From Alkaliflexus imshenetskii DSM 15055 (GTDB lineage: Bacteria; Bacteroidota; Bacteroidia; Bacteroidales; Marinilabiliaceae), in assembly GCF_000517065.1 (NCBI RefSeq), contig NZ_KI912105.1, forward strand, positions 3,845,641-3,909,640: 64,000 bases of DNA, written 5' to 3'. A program made the position numbers and the translations under genes. The notes beneath the pieces were generated by a model. That model was not told the DNA's origin. It did not search any database and saw only the letters and a list, made by a program, of their open reading frames with translations. Below, one piece after another: positions 16,261 through 24,940 of the stretch (its first letter is position 1; each line of letters begins with the position of its first letter).

Positions 16261-16974
16261 GTGAATATGAGGCCTGATAATTTTATCAAGATTTTACCCC
16301 AACCCGATGATACCACATGTGGACCAACGAGTTTGCATGCCGTATACCGGTTTCACGGGCTCGAAATTGGCCTGGAGGATGTGATTAATTCGGTTTATTC
16401 TTTTGAGGGTGGAGGTACGCTTGCTGTGATGCTTGGTATTGATGCGTTGAAAAGGGGTTTTGATGCTCGTATATATTCATATAATCTAAAGGTTTTTGAC
16501 CCCTCATGGAAAGGATTGGATAATGAGGAGTTGATATCATTGCTCGAAAAACAACTTGAATATAAAAGCGGGAAGAGATTTAATCGTGCCACGAAGGCAT
16601 ATCAGACATTTTTAAAATTGGGTGGCGAGATCCTGTTTGAAGATCTGAAATCAGACATCTTTAAACACTATTTTGATAAGGATGTGCCCATATTAACCGG
16701 ATTAAGTGCCACCTATTTATATAATTCCAAGCGTGAATATACAAATCGCAAAAACAGGTCTGTTTTTGATGACATCAAAGGAGAGCCAATGGGGCATTTC
16801 GTTGTGTTGTGTGGCATGACTGATACGACTGTGTTTGTAGCCGATCCTTACAAGGAGAACCCTATTTCCGGGAAAAACTACTATGAAGTTGACATAAACC
16901 GTCTTCTTAATTCTATATTACTGGGCATCGTAACTTATGATGCCAATATGTTAATGGTATTACCACGTAATTAA
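16261..16974 (+). CDS. C39-like cysteine peptidase, first gene of amidoligase cluster
   Basis: 237 residues. The papain-like signature DDTTCGPTSLHAVY places the catalytic Cys at C20; H179 (GHFVVLCG) and D195 (VADPY) complete the expected triad, as in Peptidase C39-like proteins. There is no signal peptide and no ABC transporter domain, so a cytosolic role is expected. The first codon is GTG (16261), with an ATG two codons later (16267) as an equally good start. The gene leads a tight same-strand group: ATP-grasp ligase 30 bases downstream, then GCS2 ligase and N-formylglutamate amidohydrolase. It may trim, deprotect or transfer an acyl group on the product; this is inferred from context. Confidence 0.82.
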   Translation: MNMRPDNFIKILPQPDDTTCGPTSLHAVYRFHGLEIGLEDVINSVYSFEGGGTLAVMLGIDALKRGFDARIYSYNLKVFDPSWKGLDNEELISLLEKQLEYKSGKRFNRATKAYQTFLKLGGEILFEDLKSDIFKHYFDKDVPILTGLSATYLYNSKREYTNRKNRSVFDDIKGEPMGHFVVLCGMTDTTVFVADPYKENPISGKNYYEVDINRLLNSILLGIVTYDANMLMVLPRN

Positions 16975-17004
16975 TTCAAACACCCTTTCTGTTACCGAGT
17001 TTTC

Positions 17005-18456
17005 ATGAAAAAAATTATTGTAATCAATAATCCACAAAAGTGGGTAATTGAAATTCCCGGGGTTGAGGTTATCTCCCCAAAAGCTTATCTGGAGGAAGCA
17101 GTGTACGCCCGAATGAAAAATGTGCGGGTTTTCAATCTCTGCTATGATTATGCCTACCAGACACGCGGATACTATGTTTCACTACTCGCAGAAGCGCGTG
17201 GCCAGAAAGTAATACCATCAGTTAAAAATATATTAGATCTAAAAGCTCAGGGAATTGTAAAGTCTGTATCCGATGATTTGGATTTGCTTATTCAAAAATC
17301 ATTTAAACACATACGCTCAGAAGAGTTTATATTGAGTGTCTATTTTGGTCACAATGTATCGCCTCAATATGACAAGCTGGCGCGTGAGCTCCATAAACTG
17401 TTTCAAGTACCATTCTTAAGAGCCAGGTTTGCGCTCAATGGTAAGAAGTGGGAGATACAATCGGTTAAAACAATTCCTTTTAAAGAGATACCGGAACATC
17501 ACCTTGAGCTTGTAAACGGATTTGCCAGAAGCTATTTTAACCTTAAGCGCTACGACAAAGCTAAAATTGGAAAATACAAGTATGATCTGGCAATATTGGT
17601 TAATCCCGACGAAAAGGCGCCACCATCAAATAAGAAAGCAATTCTTAATTTTGTTGAAGCTGCTGAGAAACTTGGTTGCTACGTTGAGATAATATCGAAA
17701 GATGATTACAACAGGATTGGTGAGTTTGATGCCTTATTTATTCGTGAAACCACTTCGGTAAATCACCATACTTATCGTATGTCAAGACGTGCTCAGAGCG
17801 AAGGCCTCGCCGTAATAGATTCACCCGAATCGATACTTAAATGTGCCAACAAGGTATATTTGGCAGAGTTGTTAACACTCAACCGCATCCCAACGCCAAA
17901 AACCATAATCATTCATCGCGACAATGTGAAGGGTGTGGAGCATAAACTTGGTTTTCCGTGCGTGATAAAAATTCCCGATTCATCATTTTCTCAGGGGGTT
18001 GTAAAAGTTGGCTCATCTGATGAGATGCGTGTGAAAGTTAAGGAGATGATGAAGAGCTCAGATTTACTAATTGCTCAGGAATTTTTACCTACAAATTATG
18101 ATTGGCGCGTAGGAGTTTTGAATAGCCAGGTGCTTTTTGTTTGCAAATACTACATGGCTAAAGACCACTGGCAGATATATAACTGGGAGAGTAAGAAAAA
18201 AGGTGATGTGACAGGAAATTTTGATATTTTCGAGATAAAGGATGTGCCTCCCTACATTATTGAAACTGCGCTTAAAGCCACCAGATTAATAGGCAATGGA
18301 CTGTATGGCGTTGATGTTAAGGATGTGAATGGTAAAGCTTACATCATCGAAGTTAATGACAATCCAAATATAGATGCCGGAGTAGAGGATACCTTATTGC
18401 ACGACAAGTTATATACCATGGTAATGGAGCATCTTTTAAGTTTGGTGTCTCATTAA
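17005..18456 (+). CDS. RimK-like ATP-grasp ligase with N-terminal RLAN-type domain
   Basis: 483 residues. Residues 1 to about 190 form an alpha/beta domain (MKKIIVINNPQKW..., then FNLCYDYAYQTRGYYVSLLAEARGQKV) that matches my memory of the RimK-like ATP-grasp N-terminal (RLAN) domain. Residues about 270-480 are an ATP-grasp fold: PCVIKIPDSSFSQGVVKV (ATP-binding lysine and flexible loop), LIAQEFLP, and the metal-binding YIIEVNDNPNIDAGVED. Such enzymes form amide bonds by acyl-phosphate activation. The neighbours (GCS2 ligase, N-formylglutamate amidohydrolase, C39-like peptidase) suggest a glutamate-containing small peptide or conjugate. Substrates are unknown. Confidence 0.88.
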   Translation: MKKIIVINNPQKWVIEIPGVEVISPKAYLEEAVYARMKNVRVFNLCYDYAYQTRGYYVSLLAEARGQKVIPSVKNILDLKAQGIVKSVSDDLDLLIQKSFKHIRSEEFILSVYFGHNVSPQYDKLARELHKLFQVPFLRARFALNGKKWEIQSVKTIPFKEIPEHHLELVNGFARSYFNLKRYDKAKIGKYKYDLAILVNPDEKAPPSNKKAILNFVEAAEKLGCYVEIISKDDYNRIGEFDALFIRETTSVNHHTYRMSRRAQSEGLAVIDSPESILKCANKVYLAELLTLNRIPTPKTIIIHRDNVKGVEHKLGFPCVIKIPDSSFSQGVVKVGSSDEMRVKVKEMMKSSDLLIAQEFLPTNYDWRVGVLNSQVLFVCKYYMAKDHWQIYNWESKKKGDVTGNFDIFEIKDVPPYIIETALKATRLIGNGLYGVDVKDVNGKAYIIEVNDNPNIDAGVEDTLLHDKLYTMVMEHLLSLVSH

Positions 18457-18504
18457 ACTAGTGTGTTATAACACTACTCCTAACTCAATTATAATCATGT
18501 AAAT

Positions 18505-19752
18505 ATGAACAGTGGTCTGAAAAAAACATTTTCGCTTTTTGAAGTAATCGGTGTTGAGTTAGAGTATATGATTGTTGATAGAGAGACTCTTGCTGTAAAA
18601 CCTGTTTGTGATAAGTTACTTTCACACGCAGCCGGAAAACTGGTGTCTGATTACGACAATGGCGCAATTGCCTGGTCAAATGAGATTGTAAACCATGTGG
18701 TTGAACTGAAAACAAACGGGCCTGTTAACACTCTCGAAGGGCTTGATAGCCATTTTCATACCAATGTATTGCAAATTAATGATATCCTATTGCAATACAA
18801 CGCAATGCTTCTGCCATCCGGCGCCCATCCGTGGATGAATCCATTTACTGAAACAAAGCTTTGGGAACATGAATACAATGAGATTTATGCATTGTATAAC
18901 CGGATATTTGATTGCAGGGGTCACGGCTGGAGTAATCTGCAAAGCACGCACATCAACCTGCCATTTTCCGGCGATGAAGAGTTTGCTATACTTCATGCAG
19001 CCATAAGGCTGATTTTGCCACTGATTCCGGCTATCTCGGCCAGCACCCCGCTTTTAGATGGCCGTTTAACCGGATTTATTGACAGTCGGCTGGAGGCCTA
19101 CAGACACAATCAGGATAAAATTCCATCCATAGCCGGGAAAATAGTGCCTGAAGCCGTTTTTTCGCAAAATGAGTATCATGAGCGGATTTTTAAAAAAATT
19201 GTGGATGACATTACGCCGTATGACAAGGATGGGGTTTTGGAGTATCAATTTCTCAATTCGCGGGGCGCTATAGCCCGTTTTGACCGCGGAGCCATTGAGA
19301 TTAGGCTTATTGATATACAGGAGTGCCCACGGGCTGATTTGGCAATTGTAGCGTGTATTGTGGCTCTGCTTAAGAAGCTTACCAGAGGTGATTTTATCCC
19401 TCTCGAAGCCCAACAGGCATGGAGTGAGCACCGCCTTTATGATATTTTACTTGATACGATTCAGCATGGGGAAGACGCCATTATTCACAATCCTGAATAT
19501 CTCAAATTGTGGGGAATGCCAGATAAACCTGTTACTGCCAGTGAATTGTGGAAATATCTGTTGCCCCTTTTGAAAATGGAGATGGATAGTGAGTCTTTTA
19601 ATGATGTTGCATTTATTGTTGAGAAAGGAACACTAAGTTCACGCATAATCAATGCGTTAAATGGTGATACTTCACTCGAAAGGCAGATGAAAATATACCG
19701 CCAGTTATCCGAATCACTTATTACCAACCAACTCTTTAATTGTGTTTCATGA
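18505..19752 (+). CDS. GCS2-family carboxylate-amine ligase
   Basis: 415 residues of the glutamate-cysteine ligase 2 (YbdK-like) family, glutamine-synthetase fold. Signatures: GVELEYMIVD at the N-terminus (metal-binding Glu residues), STHINLPF, and DRGAIEIRLIDIQECPRADLAI in the C-terminal half. Family members activate a carboxylate with ATP and join it to an amine, classically glutamate to cysteine. In this cluster it is a second amide-bond-forming enzyme beside the ATP-grasp ligase. Its stop codon overlaps the next start as ATGA, a sign of translational coupling. Substrates cannot be deduced. Confidence 0.9.
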   Translation: MNSGLKKTFSLFEVIGVELEYMIVDRETLAVKPVCDKLLSHAAGKLVSDYDNGAIAWSNEIVNHVVELKTNGPVNTLEGLDSHFHTNVLQINDILLQYNAMLLPSGAHPWMNPFTETKLWEHEYNEIYALYNRIFDCRGHGWSNLQSTHINLPFSGDEEFAILHAAIRLILPLIPAISASTPLLDGRLTGFIDSRLEAYRHNQDKIPSIAGKIVPEAVFSQNEYHERIFKKIVDDITPYDKDGVLEYQFLNSRGAIARFDRGAIEIRLIDIQECPRADLAIVACIVALLKKLTRGDFIPLEAQQAWSEHRLYDILLDTIQHGEDAIIHNPEYLKLWGMPDKPVTASELWKYLLPLLKMEMDSESFNDVAFIVEKGTLSSRIINALNGDTSLERQMKIYRQLSESLITNQLFNCVS

Positions 19753-20447
19753 AGTTTTTTCTCTCGTGTGAGCACGGAGGTTGTCACATTCCAGAAAAAT
19801 ATGCCCTGCTTTTTAAGGATGCAGAACATGTTTTGTCAAGTCATCGAGGGTGGGATCCGGGTGCGCTCAAGCTCTTTAGGATGATGGATAGCGCATATAC
19901 ACACCACTCTGCTTACAATGAAGTGTCCCGTTTGCTGATAGAGTTAAATCGTAGTTTACATCACCGACAGTTATTTTCAACGTACACTGCAAGTATAAGC
20001 GATTCGCTTAAAGATGAGATAGTAAGGCAATATTATCTGCCATACCGCAACGCTTTTTCTGATGCTGTTGGCAGTGTGGTTCAAAACAATGAGATGGTAT
20101 TTCATGTTTCAGTGCACTCATTTACCCCGGTACTAAACGATGTTACTCGCAATGCCGACATAGGTCTTCTCTATGATCCGCGTCATGGAATGGAAAAAGA
20201 GATAGCAAAACAATGGAAGCAGATACTTGTGTCCACCATTCCGGGAATCAGAGTACGCTTTAACTATCCTTACAGTGGCAAAGCGGATGGACACGTGGTA
20301 GCGCTACGCAAAACGTTTGGCAATCTTTATTCTGGTATTGAGTTGGAGATGAATAATGCTTTTTCAGAAAACGTTGAGGTTATGCGCCTTATTTCTCACT
20401 CATACAGTGTATTATGTGAAGATGTTAAGTCTCTTCAGCCGGTCTGA
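19749..20447 (+). CDS. N-formylglutamate amidohydrolase family protein
   Basis: 232 residues. Signatures of the HutG-type N-formylglutamate amidohydrolase family, zinc hydrolases related to M14 peptidases: SCEHGG near the N-terminus, SHRGWDPGA, LLIELNRSLHH, HVSVHSFTPVL and the C-terminal IELEMNNAF. The ATG at 19749 overlaps the GCS2 stop (ATGA), so I prefer it to the upstream TTG at 19740. There is no histidine-degradation gene nearby, so hydrolysis of an N-acyl or gamma-linked glutamate made by the two ligases is a better guess than histidine catabolism. Confidence 0.88.
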   Translation: MKFFLSCEHGGCHIPEKYALLFKDAEHVLSSHRGWDPGALKLFRMMDSAYTHHSAYNEVSRLLIELNRSLHHRQLFSTYTASISDSLKDEIVRQYYLPYRNAFSDAVGSVVQNNEMVFHVSVHSFTPVLNDVTRNADIGLLYDPRHGMEKEIAKQWKQILVSTIPGIRVRFNYPYSGKADGHVVALRKTFGNLYSGIELEMNNAFSENVEVMRLISHSYSVLCEDVKSLQPV

Positions 20448-20491
20448 ACCACTGGGGCGGGTTTGGAAAAATGGGATAGCATATATTTTCT

Positions 20492-20499
20492 TATCTTTG
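20492..20499 (+). promoter_or_regulatory. -7 box for the YhcC-like radical SAM gene
   Basis: TATCTTTG, an exact TAnnTTTG match 19 bases before the ATG at 20519. It shows that this gene can be transcribed separately from the amidoligase cluster. Confidence 0.65.
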
Positions 20500-20518
20500 C
20501 GACTCAAAACAGATAGAG

Positions 20519-21451
20519 ATGTCATACGCCTGGGGTCACGAGCGACGATATAACGATTTCAGTACCTACATTCGAAAACTTTTTAATGAAAGGGTTCAGA
20601 AAATATCCATACATGCCGGATTTACATGCCCCAATCGCGATGGGTCAAAAGGAACAGGTGGATGCACATTCTGTAACAATGAGTCCTTTAAACCCTCCTA
20701 TTGTCAACCTGCAGTGTCTGTGTCCGACCAAATCACAAAAGGCATCTCCTTTTTCAGGGCAAGGCATCCGGAGGCTAAGTTTCTTGCCTATTTTCAAGCT
20801 TATACAAATACTTACGGTGAGTTGTCGCAACTAATTGATTTGTATGACGAAGCATTAACGCATTCAGAAGTTATCGGATTAATAGTTGGTACGCGCCCGG
20901 ATTGCTTACCACCTGATGTGTTGGATTATTTTGCCGCACTGAATAAAAGAACCCATGTCACCATTGAACTCGGCGTTGAATCAACCAGCGATATCACACT
21001 AAACCGTGTAAATCGCGGCCACGATTTCAAAAGTACCCGCGATGCAGTAACCAGATTAGCTGACATGGGCATCTCTACCGGAGCCCATCTTATTCTTGGC
21101 TTGCCAGGCGAATCCCGTGAGGAGATGTTGATGCATGCCAGCAGAATTTCTGATCTACCCATCAATTATTTAAAGGTGCATCAGTTACAATATGTGAAGG
21201 GCTCACAACTTGGTTCAGCCTTTCTTCAGAATCCTGAGAATTTCAGGGTGTTTGAAGTAGAAGAGTATGTGGAGCTGGTTGTTGACTTTTTGGAACGCGT
21301 TCGACCTGATATTGTGATGGAAAGATTTGCCAGCCAGGCACCGCACAATCTGCTTCTGGCACCCAAATGGGGACTCAAAAACTTTGAGTTTGTGCGGTTG
21401 GTAGACAAAAGATTGTCTGAGCGCGATACCTGGCAGGGTAAATTGTACTAG
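20519..21451 (+). CDS. TIGR01212-type radical SAM protein (YhcC-like)
   Basis: 310 residues. The radical SAM cluster cysteines are C37, C49 and C52 (TCPNRDG... GGCTFC), a CX11CX2C spacing typical of the YhcC/TIGR01212 group rather than the usual CX3CX2C. Other signatures: KFLAYFQAYTNTYG, GTRPDCLP, ELGVEST, HLILGLPGE, and a C-terminal HNLLLAPKWG. Function is uncharacterised (a role with tRNA or other RNA is only suggested by related families). It follows the amidoligase cluster by 71 bases but has its own -7 box. Its TAG stop shares the tetramer CTAG with the converging DUF4197 gene. Confidence 0.9.
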   Translation: MSYAWGHERRYNDFSTYIRKLFNERVQKISIHAGFTCPNRDGSKGTGGCTFCNNESFKPSYCQPAVSVSDQITKGISFFRARHPEAKFLAYFQAYTNTYGELSQLIDLYDEALTHSEVIGLIVGTRPDCLPPDVLDYFAALNKRTHVTIELGVESTSDITLNRVNRGHDFKSTRDAVTRLADMGISTGAHLILGLPGESREEMLMHASRISDLPINYLKVHQLQYVKGSQLGSAFLQNPENFRVFEVEEYVELVVDFLERVRPDIVMERFASQAPHNLLLAPKWGLKNFEFVRLVDKRLSERDTWQGKLY

Positions 21452-22206
21452 TTGGCAGCTTCTTTAGAGCCAAACACCCGTTTAAGGATGTCATTAACCC
21501 TTGCCATAGGATCGGTGCGTATTTTACTCTCTTCCAAAGCAAGTTTGACAAATAACCCGTCAAGCGCTCTTTGCGTCAGATAGCTTTCCAATTCCACTTC
21601 AACTTTGTTTAATCCTGCAATTTGGCCTGCCATTGAGCCTGCCAAACGGTTCCACTGGGAGGTTAATGTTTCCCAGCTTTCATTGGTAGAGATGCCTGCT
21701 ACAAGCGCCTTGTCGAGAGATGTTTTAATTTTTGGCTGATAAAGGTTTTTGAGCTGTTCATACGTATTCGCTTTCAGATATTGCGTGGCAGCATTTTTAT
21801 CTCCCTTTAGAATGTTAAATCCATCGCGGATGGTCATGCGTGTGATGGCATTCACAAAAATGGGGGTTACCTCTTTTGCCGCATCTTCGGCCGAGCGGTT
21901 TATGCGGATAATTAAATCCTGAAGCATTTTTTCACCACCCGGTATCCGATGTATGTTTTCAGTGATGACGGCCGCTTCGGGAGGAAGTAATATTCTTATC
22001 ATTTCGTCACCATAGTATCCGTTGATACGCGATAAGCGACGGGCAGCCGAGTCAGTTCCAACTTTTAACGCTTCCTTCAAGCCTGAAACTACTTCAGTCT
22101 CGGTTAAGGGACGGTCGCTGTCAATTGTTTGAACTACTTGAAGTAATTCAGCGCAACTGCTTAAAATAAAAGCAGTAAAGGCTAATGCCATAAATTGTTT
22201 TCGCAT
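21448..22206 (-). CDS. DUF4197 predicted lipoprotein
   Basis: 252 residues. Signal peptide ending in lipobox ILSSC with Cys18, so probably a periplasmic-facing lipoprotein. The mature part matches DUF4197: GLKEALKVGTDSAARRLS, then NGYYGDEMIRILLPPEA, and a C-terminal YLTQRALDGLF...EESKIRTDPMARVNDILKRVFG pattern. The protein is almost entirely helical. Function unknown. The stop codon overlaps the convergent radical SAM gene within CTAG, leaving no room for a terminator between them. Confidence 0.88.
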   Translation of the reverse strand: MRKQFMALAFTAFILSSCAELLQVVQTIDSDRPLTETEVVSGLKEALKVGTDSAARRLSRINGYYGDEMIRILLPPEAAVITENIHRIPGGEKMLQDLIIRINRSAEDAAKEVTPIFVNAITRMTIRDGFNILKGDKNAATQYLKANTYEQLKNLYQPKIKTSLDKALVAGISTNESWETLTSQWNRLAGSMAGQIAGLNKVEVELESYLTQRALDGLFVKLALEESKIRTDPMARVNDILKRVFGSKEAAN

Positions 22207-22263
22207 ATTTTCAAAATTGGTTTCATTACTTAATATTATAAAAAAATGATGATAGTTGCCTGT

Positions 22264-24159
22264 CTATTGTTTTCTTTTGTGCTTAGGGTTTGGCATTTTC
22301 TCATTTTTTGATTTTGCAACTGTGTTGTTACCAAAGAGTTCTTTCTCCAGTGACTGTAAGCCATTCTTTTTAAGGCTCGATGTTATCTCTTGTCGCATTT
22401 CGGGTTTATACCAAAAGAAGTATCGACGCTGGTTTAATTTATCATTTTTTAATTGAGCAGTAAACACTGGCTCAAGGGTATAAGGGTGATAACCGGAATA
22501 ATAAATTACAGTGGCAACTGTCATCGGTGTTGGCGTGAAATCTTGAATTTGCTCAAGATTAAAATTGAGTTTTTTAGTTTCCACGGCAAGTCCGGCCATC
22601 TCCTTCTCCGTTGAACCCGGATGACTTGAAATAAAGTATGGGATTAACTGTTGGTTTAATCCTGCTGCTGCATTTATCTCATGAAACAACTTGTTAAACT
22701 CTTTGAATAGATGAAACCCCGGTTTGCGCATCAATTTAAGCACCTTATCTGATGAGTGTTCCGGAGCTACCTTTAACCTCCCGGATACATGACGCGTAAT
22801 AAGCTCGCGCGCATAGGCATTGTGACTTTTTTGTTCTTTTTCGCTTGCTTTTGGGTTCAGAAACAGATCGTACCGCACACCGCTTCCAACAAATGATTTT
22901 TTCACCCCGGGAATTTTGTCAACTGCCTTGTACACATCAATAAGCGGTTCATGTGAGGTATTCAGGTTAAAACATACGGAAGGGTATATACACGAAGGGC
23001 GCTTGCATTTCCTGCAAATATCAAGATCATGCCCCTGCATTTTGTACATATTGGCACTTGGGCCTCCCAAATCAGATAAGTATCCTTTAAAATCATCCAT
23101 TTCAGAGATTTTGGTTACTTCATCCAATATGGATTGTTTGGAACGGGATGTAATAAACTTCCCCTGATGTGCCGATATGGTGCAGAAACTGCATCCACCA
23201 AAACAACCTCGGTGCATGATAACCGAGTGTTTAATCATCTCATAAGCGGGAATTGGCCCTTTTTTCTGATATTTTGGATGTGGCAATCGGGTATATGGCA
23301 GGTTAAACGTTGCATCAAGTTGTGCTTCGCTCATTGGGGGGTACGGCGGATTAACAATGATTCTGTCATTGCCGCAAATCTGATGCAGTCTGGCTGCATC
23401 CATGCGATTTGATTCTACCTCAATGTGTTTAAAGTTTGCAGCATACTTCTTCTTATCTGCCAGACACGCTTCATGACTATTCAGTTCAATGCTATCCCAT
23501 TTTTTATGGCTGGGAATTGATTCTTCCGCTGGCCTAATAATGGCCGTTTGTGGAATGGTGTTGAGCTGACTGAAAGGTACTCCCCGTTCCAATAGCCTGA
23601 CCAATTCACGCAAAGGGGATTCTCCCATGCCATAAATTAGCAAGTCGGCACCCGACCATTGTAAAATACCCGGCATCAGCTGATCCTTCCAATAGTCATA
23701 ATGTGTGAGTCTGCGCAGAGAGGCCTCTATGCCACCAATCACAACCGGCACATTCGGAAAAATATCTTTTAAAATACGTGAATAAACCGATGTGGCATAA
23801 TCCGGTCTGAAGCCGGCCTTGCCATCAGGCGTATAAGCATCATCAGAGCGTAATCTTTTGCCTGCTGTGTAGTGGTTAACCATAGAGTCCATGTTACCGG
23901 CAGTCACAGCAAAAAACAGTCTGGGGCGACCCATCTTTTTAAAATCCCTTAAATCATCTCTCCAGTTAGGTTGCGGTACAATAACCACTTTTAATCCAAG
24001 TGACTCGAGAAGCCGGCCAATAACTGCAGATCCAAATGCCGGATGGTCAACGTATGCATCACCGGTGAACAGAACAACATCGGCCTGCTCCCAACCAAGA
24101 ATTTCCATCTCCTTGACCGAAACCGGCAGCCATTTGTGTGGTTGAAGTAGATTTTTCAA
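22264..24159 (-). CDS. YgiQ family radical SAM protein
   Basis: About 631 residues. N-terminal YgiQ domain (GDAYVDHPAFG, VPQPNWRDD, VTAGNMDSMVNHYTA), then a radical SAM core with HRGCFGGCSFC (CX3CX2C) and GKFITSRS, and extra cysteines in CRKCKRPSC. The C-terminal QDFTPTPMTVATVIYYSG is also typical. The longest frame starts with TTG at 24195, but a perfect -7 box lies at 24172-24179 inside it; the TTG at 24159 is 12 bases downstream and gives an N-terminus aligned with homologues. Function unknown, although the family is widespread. Confidence 0.92.
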   Translation of the reverse strand: MKNLLQPHKWLPVSVKEMEILGWEQADVVLFTGDAYVDHPAFGSAVIGRLLESLGLKVVIVPQPNWRDDLRDFKKMGRPRLFFAVTAGNMDSMVNHYTAGKRLRSDDAYTPDGKAGFRPDYATSVYSRILKDIFPNVPVVIGGIEASLRRLTHYDYWKDQLMPGILQWSGADLLIYGMGESPLRELVRLLERGVPFSQLNTIPQTAIIRPAEESIPSHKKWDSIELNSHEACLADKKKYAANFKHIEVESNRMDAARLHQICGNDRIIVNPPYPPMSEAQLDATFNLPYTRLPHPKYQKKGPIPAYEMIKHSVIMHRGCFGGCSFCTISAHQGKFITSRSKQSILDEVTKISEMDDFKGYLSDLGGPSANMYKMQGHDLDICRKCKRPSCIYPSVCFNLNTSHEPLIDVYKAVDKIPGVKKSFVGSGVRYDLFLNPKASEKEQKSHNAYARELITRHVSGRLKVAPEHSSDKVLKLMRKPGFHLFKEFNKLFHEINAAAGLNQQLIPYFISSHPGSTEKEMAGLAVETKKLNFNLEQIQDFTPTPMTVATVIYYSGYHPYTLEPVFTAQLKNDKLNQRRYFFWYKPEMRQEITSSLKKNGLQSLEKELFGNNTVAKSKNEKMPNPKHKRKQ

Positions 24160-24171
24160 AAATTTTTTCTG

Positions 24172-24179
24172 CAAAGTTA
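24172..24179 (-). promoter_or_regulatory. -7 box for the ygiQ-family gene
   Basis: Reverse-strand TAACTTTG, an exact TAnnTTTG match. It lies inside the longest possible reading frame and so favours the start at 24159. Confidence 0.5.
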
Positions 24180-24320
24180 TATTTTTTAATGGCAATAAAA
24201 ATCACTTATATCCTTTATTCTGTAAGGATTAATTGCTACTTTCCCTATTCGGGTAAACAAATGCTGCATTTAAAAAAAATAAAAGTGTATCACTTTTTTT
24301 CTTAATTTTAAAACCAATGT

Positions 24321-24328
24321 TAATTTTG
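24321..24328 (+). promoter_or_regulatory. -7 box for the zapA-rny group
   Basis: TAATTTTG, an exact TAnnTTTG match 18 bases before the ATG at 24347. Confidence 0.55.
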
Positions 24329-24346
24329 TGATGGAAATAAAGAAAC

Positions 24347-24640
24347 ATGATTAATCCAAACATCGATCTGGTCGTAAAATTAGAAGAGAAAATTGATCAA
24401 TTGGTTGAACGTTATCGCGCTGAAAAAGAGGAGACTAAAATGTTGCGTGGTAGAATCGATCAGTTAACAAATCAATTGGAGCAAGCTGCCTCTTCTTATG
24501 CATTACTTGAAGATAGCTTCAATAAGTTAAAGATGGCCAGGACGTTAGAGGCTTCCAGCGAAGATGTTCGCGAAACGAAGCTTCGGATAAATCAAATTGT
24601 GCGGGAAATTGATAAATGTATTGCTTTATTGAATCGTTAA
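24347..24640 (+). CDS. Small coiled-coil protein upstream of zapA
   Basis: 97 residues, nearly all predicted coiled coil (LVVKLEEKIDQLVERYRAEKEE..., then LTNQLEQAASSY). No signal peptide. It lies 9 bases before zapA, and the pairing recalls ZapB-like partners of the divisome, but sequence alone cannot prove homology to ZapB. Likely cytosolic and involved in Z-ring organisation through its neighbour. Confidence 0.75.
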   Translation: MINPNIDLVVKLEEKIDQLVERYRAEKEETKMLRGRIDQLTNQLEQAASSYALLEDSFNKLKMARTLEASSEDVRETKLRINQIVREIDKCIALLNR

Positions 24641-24649
24641 TAGCATAAT

Positions 24650-24940
24650 ATGGATGACAAACTATCTATACGTGTAAATGTGGCTGACCGGTATTATCCG
24701 TTGCGTGTTGACCGTGATGATGAAGAGCGGATCCGAAAAGCAGCTAAACTGATTAACGATAAGGTATTACAGTATAAGCAGCGCTATAACGACAAGGATG
24801 TACAGGATTTTCTTGCCATGGCCGCGTTGCAATACGTGATTAAAGCCCTTGAAATTGAAACCACTCAGGATGCGACACCCGTTTTGGATGCCGTCGCTTT
24901 GTTGGATCAGAAGCTCGATCAGGTTCTGTCAGAGGAGTAG
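24650..24940 (+). CDS. zapA: Cell division protein ZapA
   Basis: 96 residues. N-terminal beta-hairpin with the family pattern LSIRVNVADRYYPLRVDRDDEERIRKAAKLIN, then a dimerising coiled coil (LALLDQKLDQVL-like end). ZapA binds FtsZ and bundles protofilaments at midcell. It sits between the small coiled-coil gene and rny, an arrangement I know from many Bacteroidota genomes. The spacer to rny (134 bases) holds a small hairpin, TGTAA-CATGCTA-TTACA, near 24994-25010. Confidence 0.88.
   Translation: MDDKLSIRVNVADRYYPLRVDRDDEERIRKAAKLINDKVLQYKQRYNDKDVQDFLAMAALQYVIKALEIETTQDATPVLDAVALLDQKLDQVLSEE

Noticed and set aside
20519-21451. Radical SAM gene as fifth member of the amidoligase cluster
   Set aside because: It has its own exact -7 box 19 bases upstream and belongs to a widespread independent family, so I leave it out of the pathway claim.
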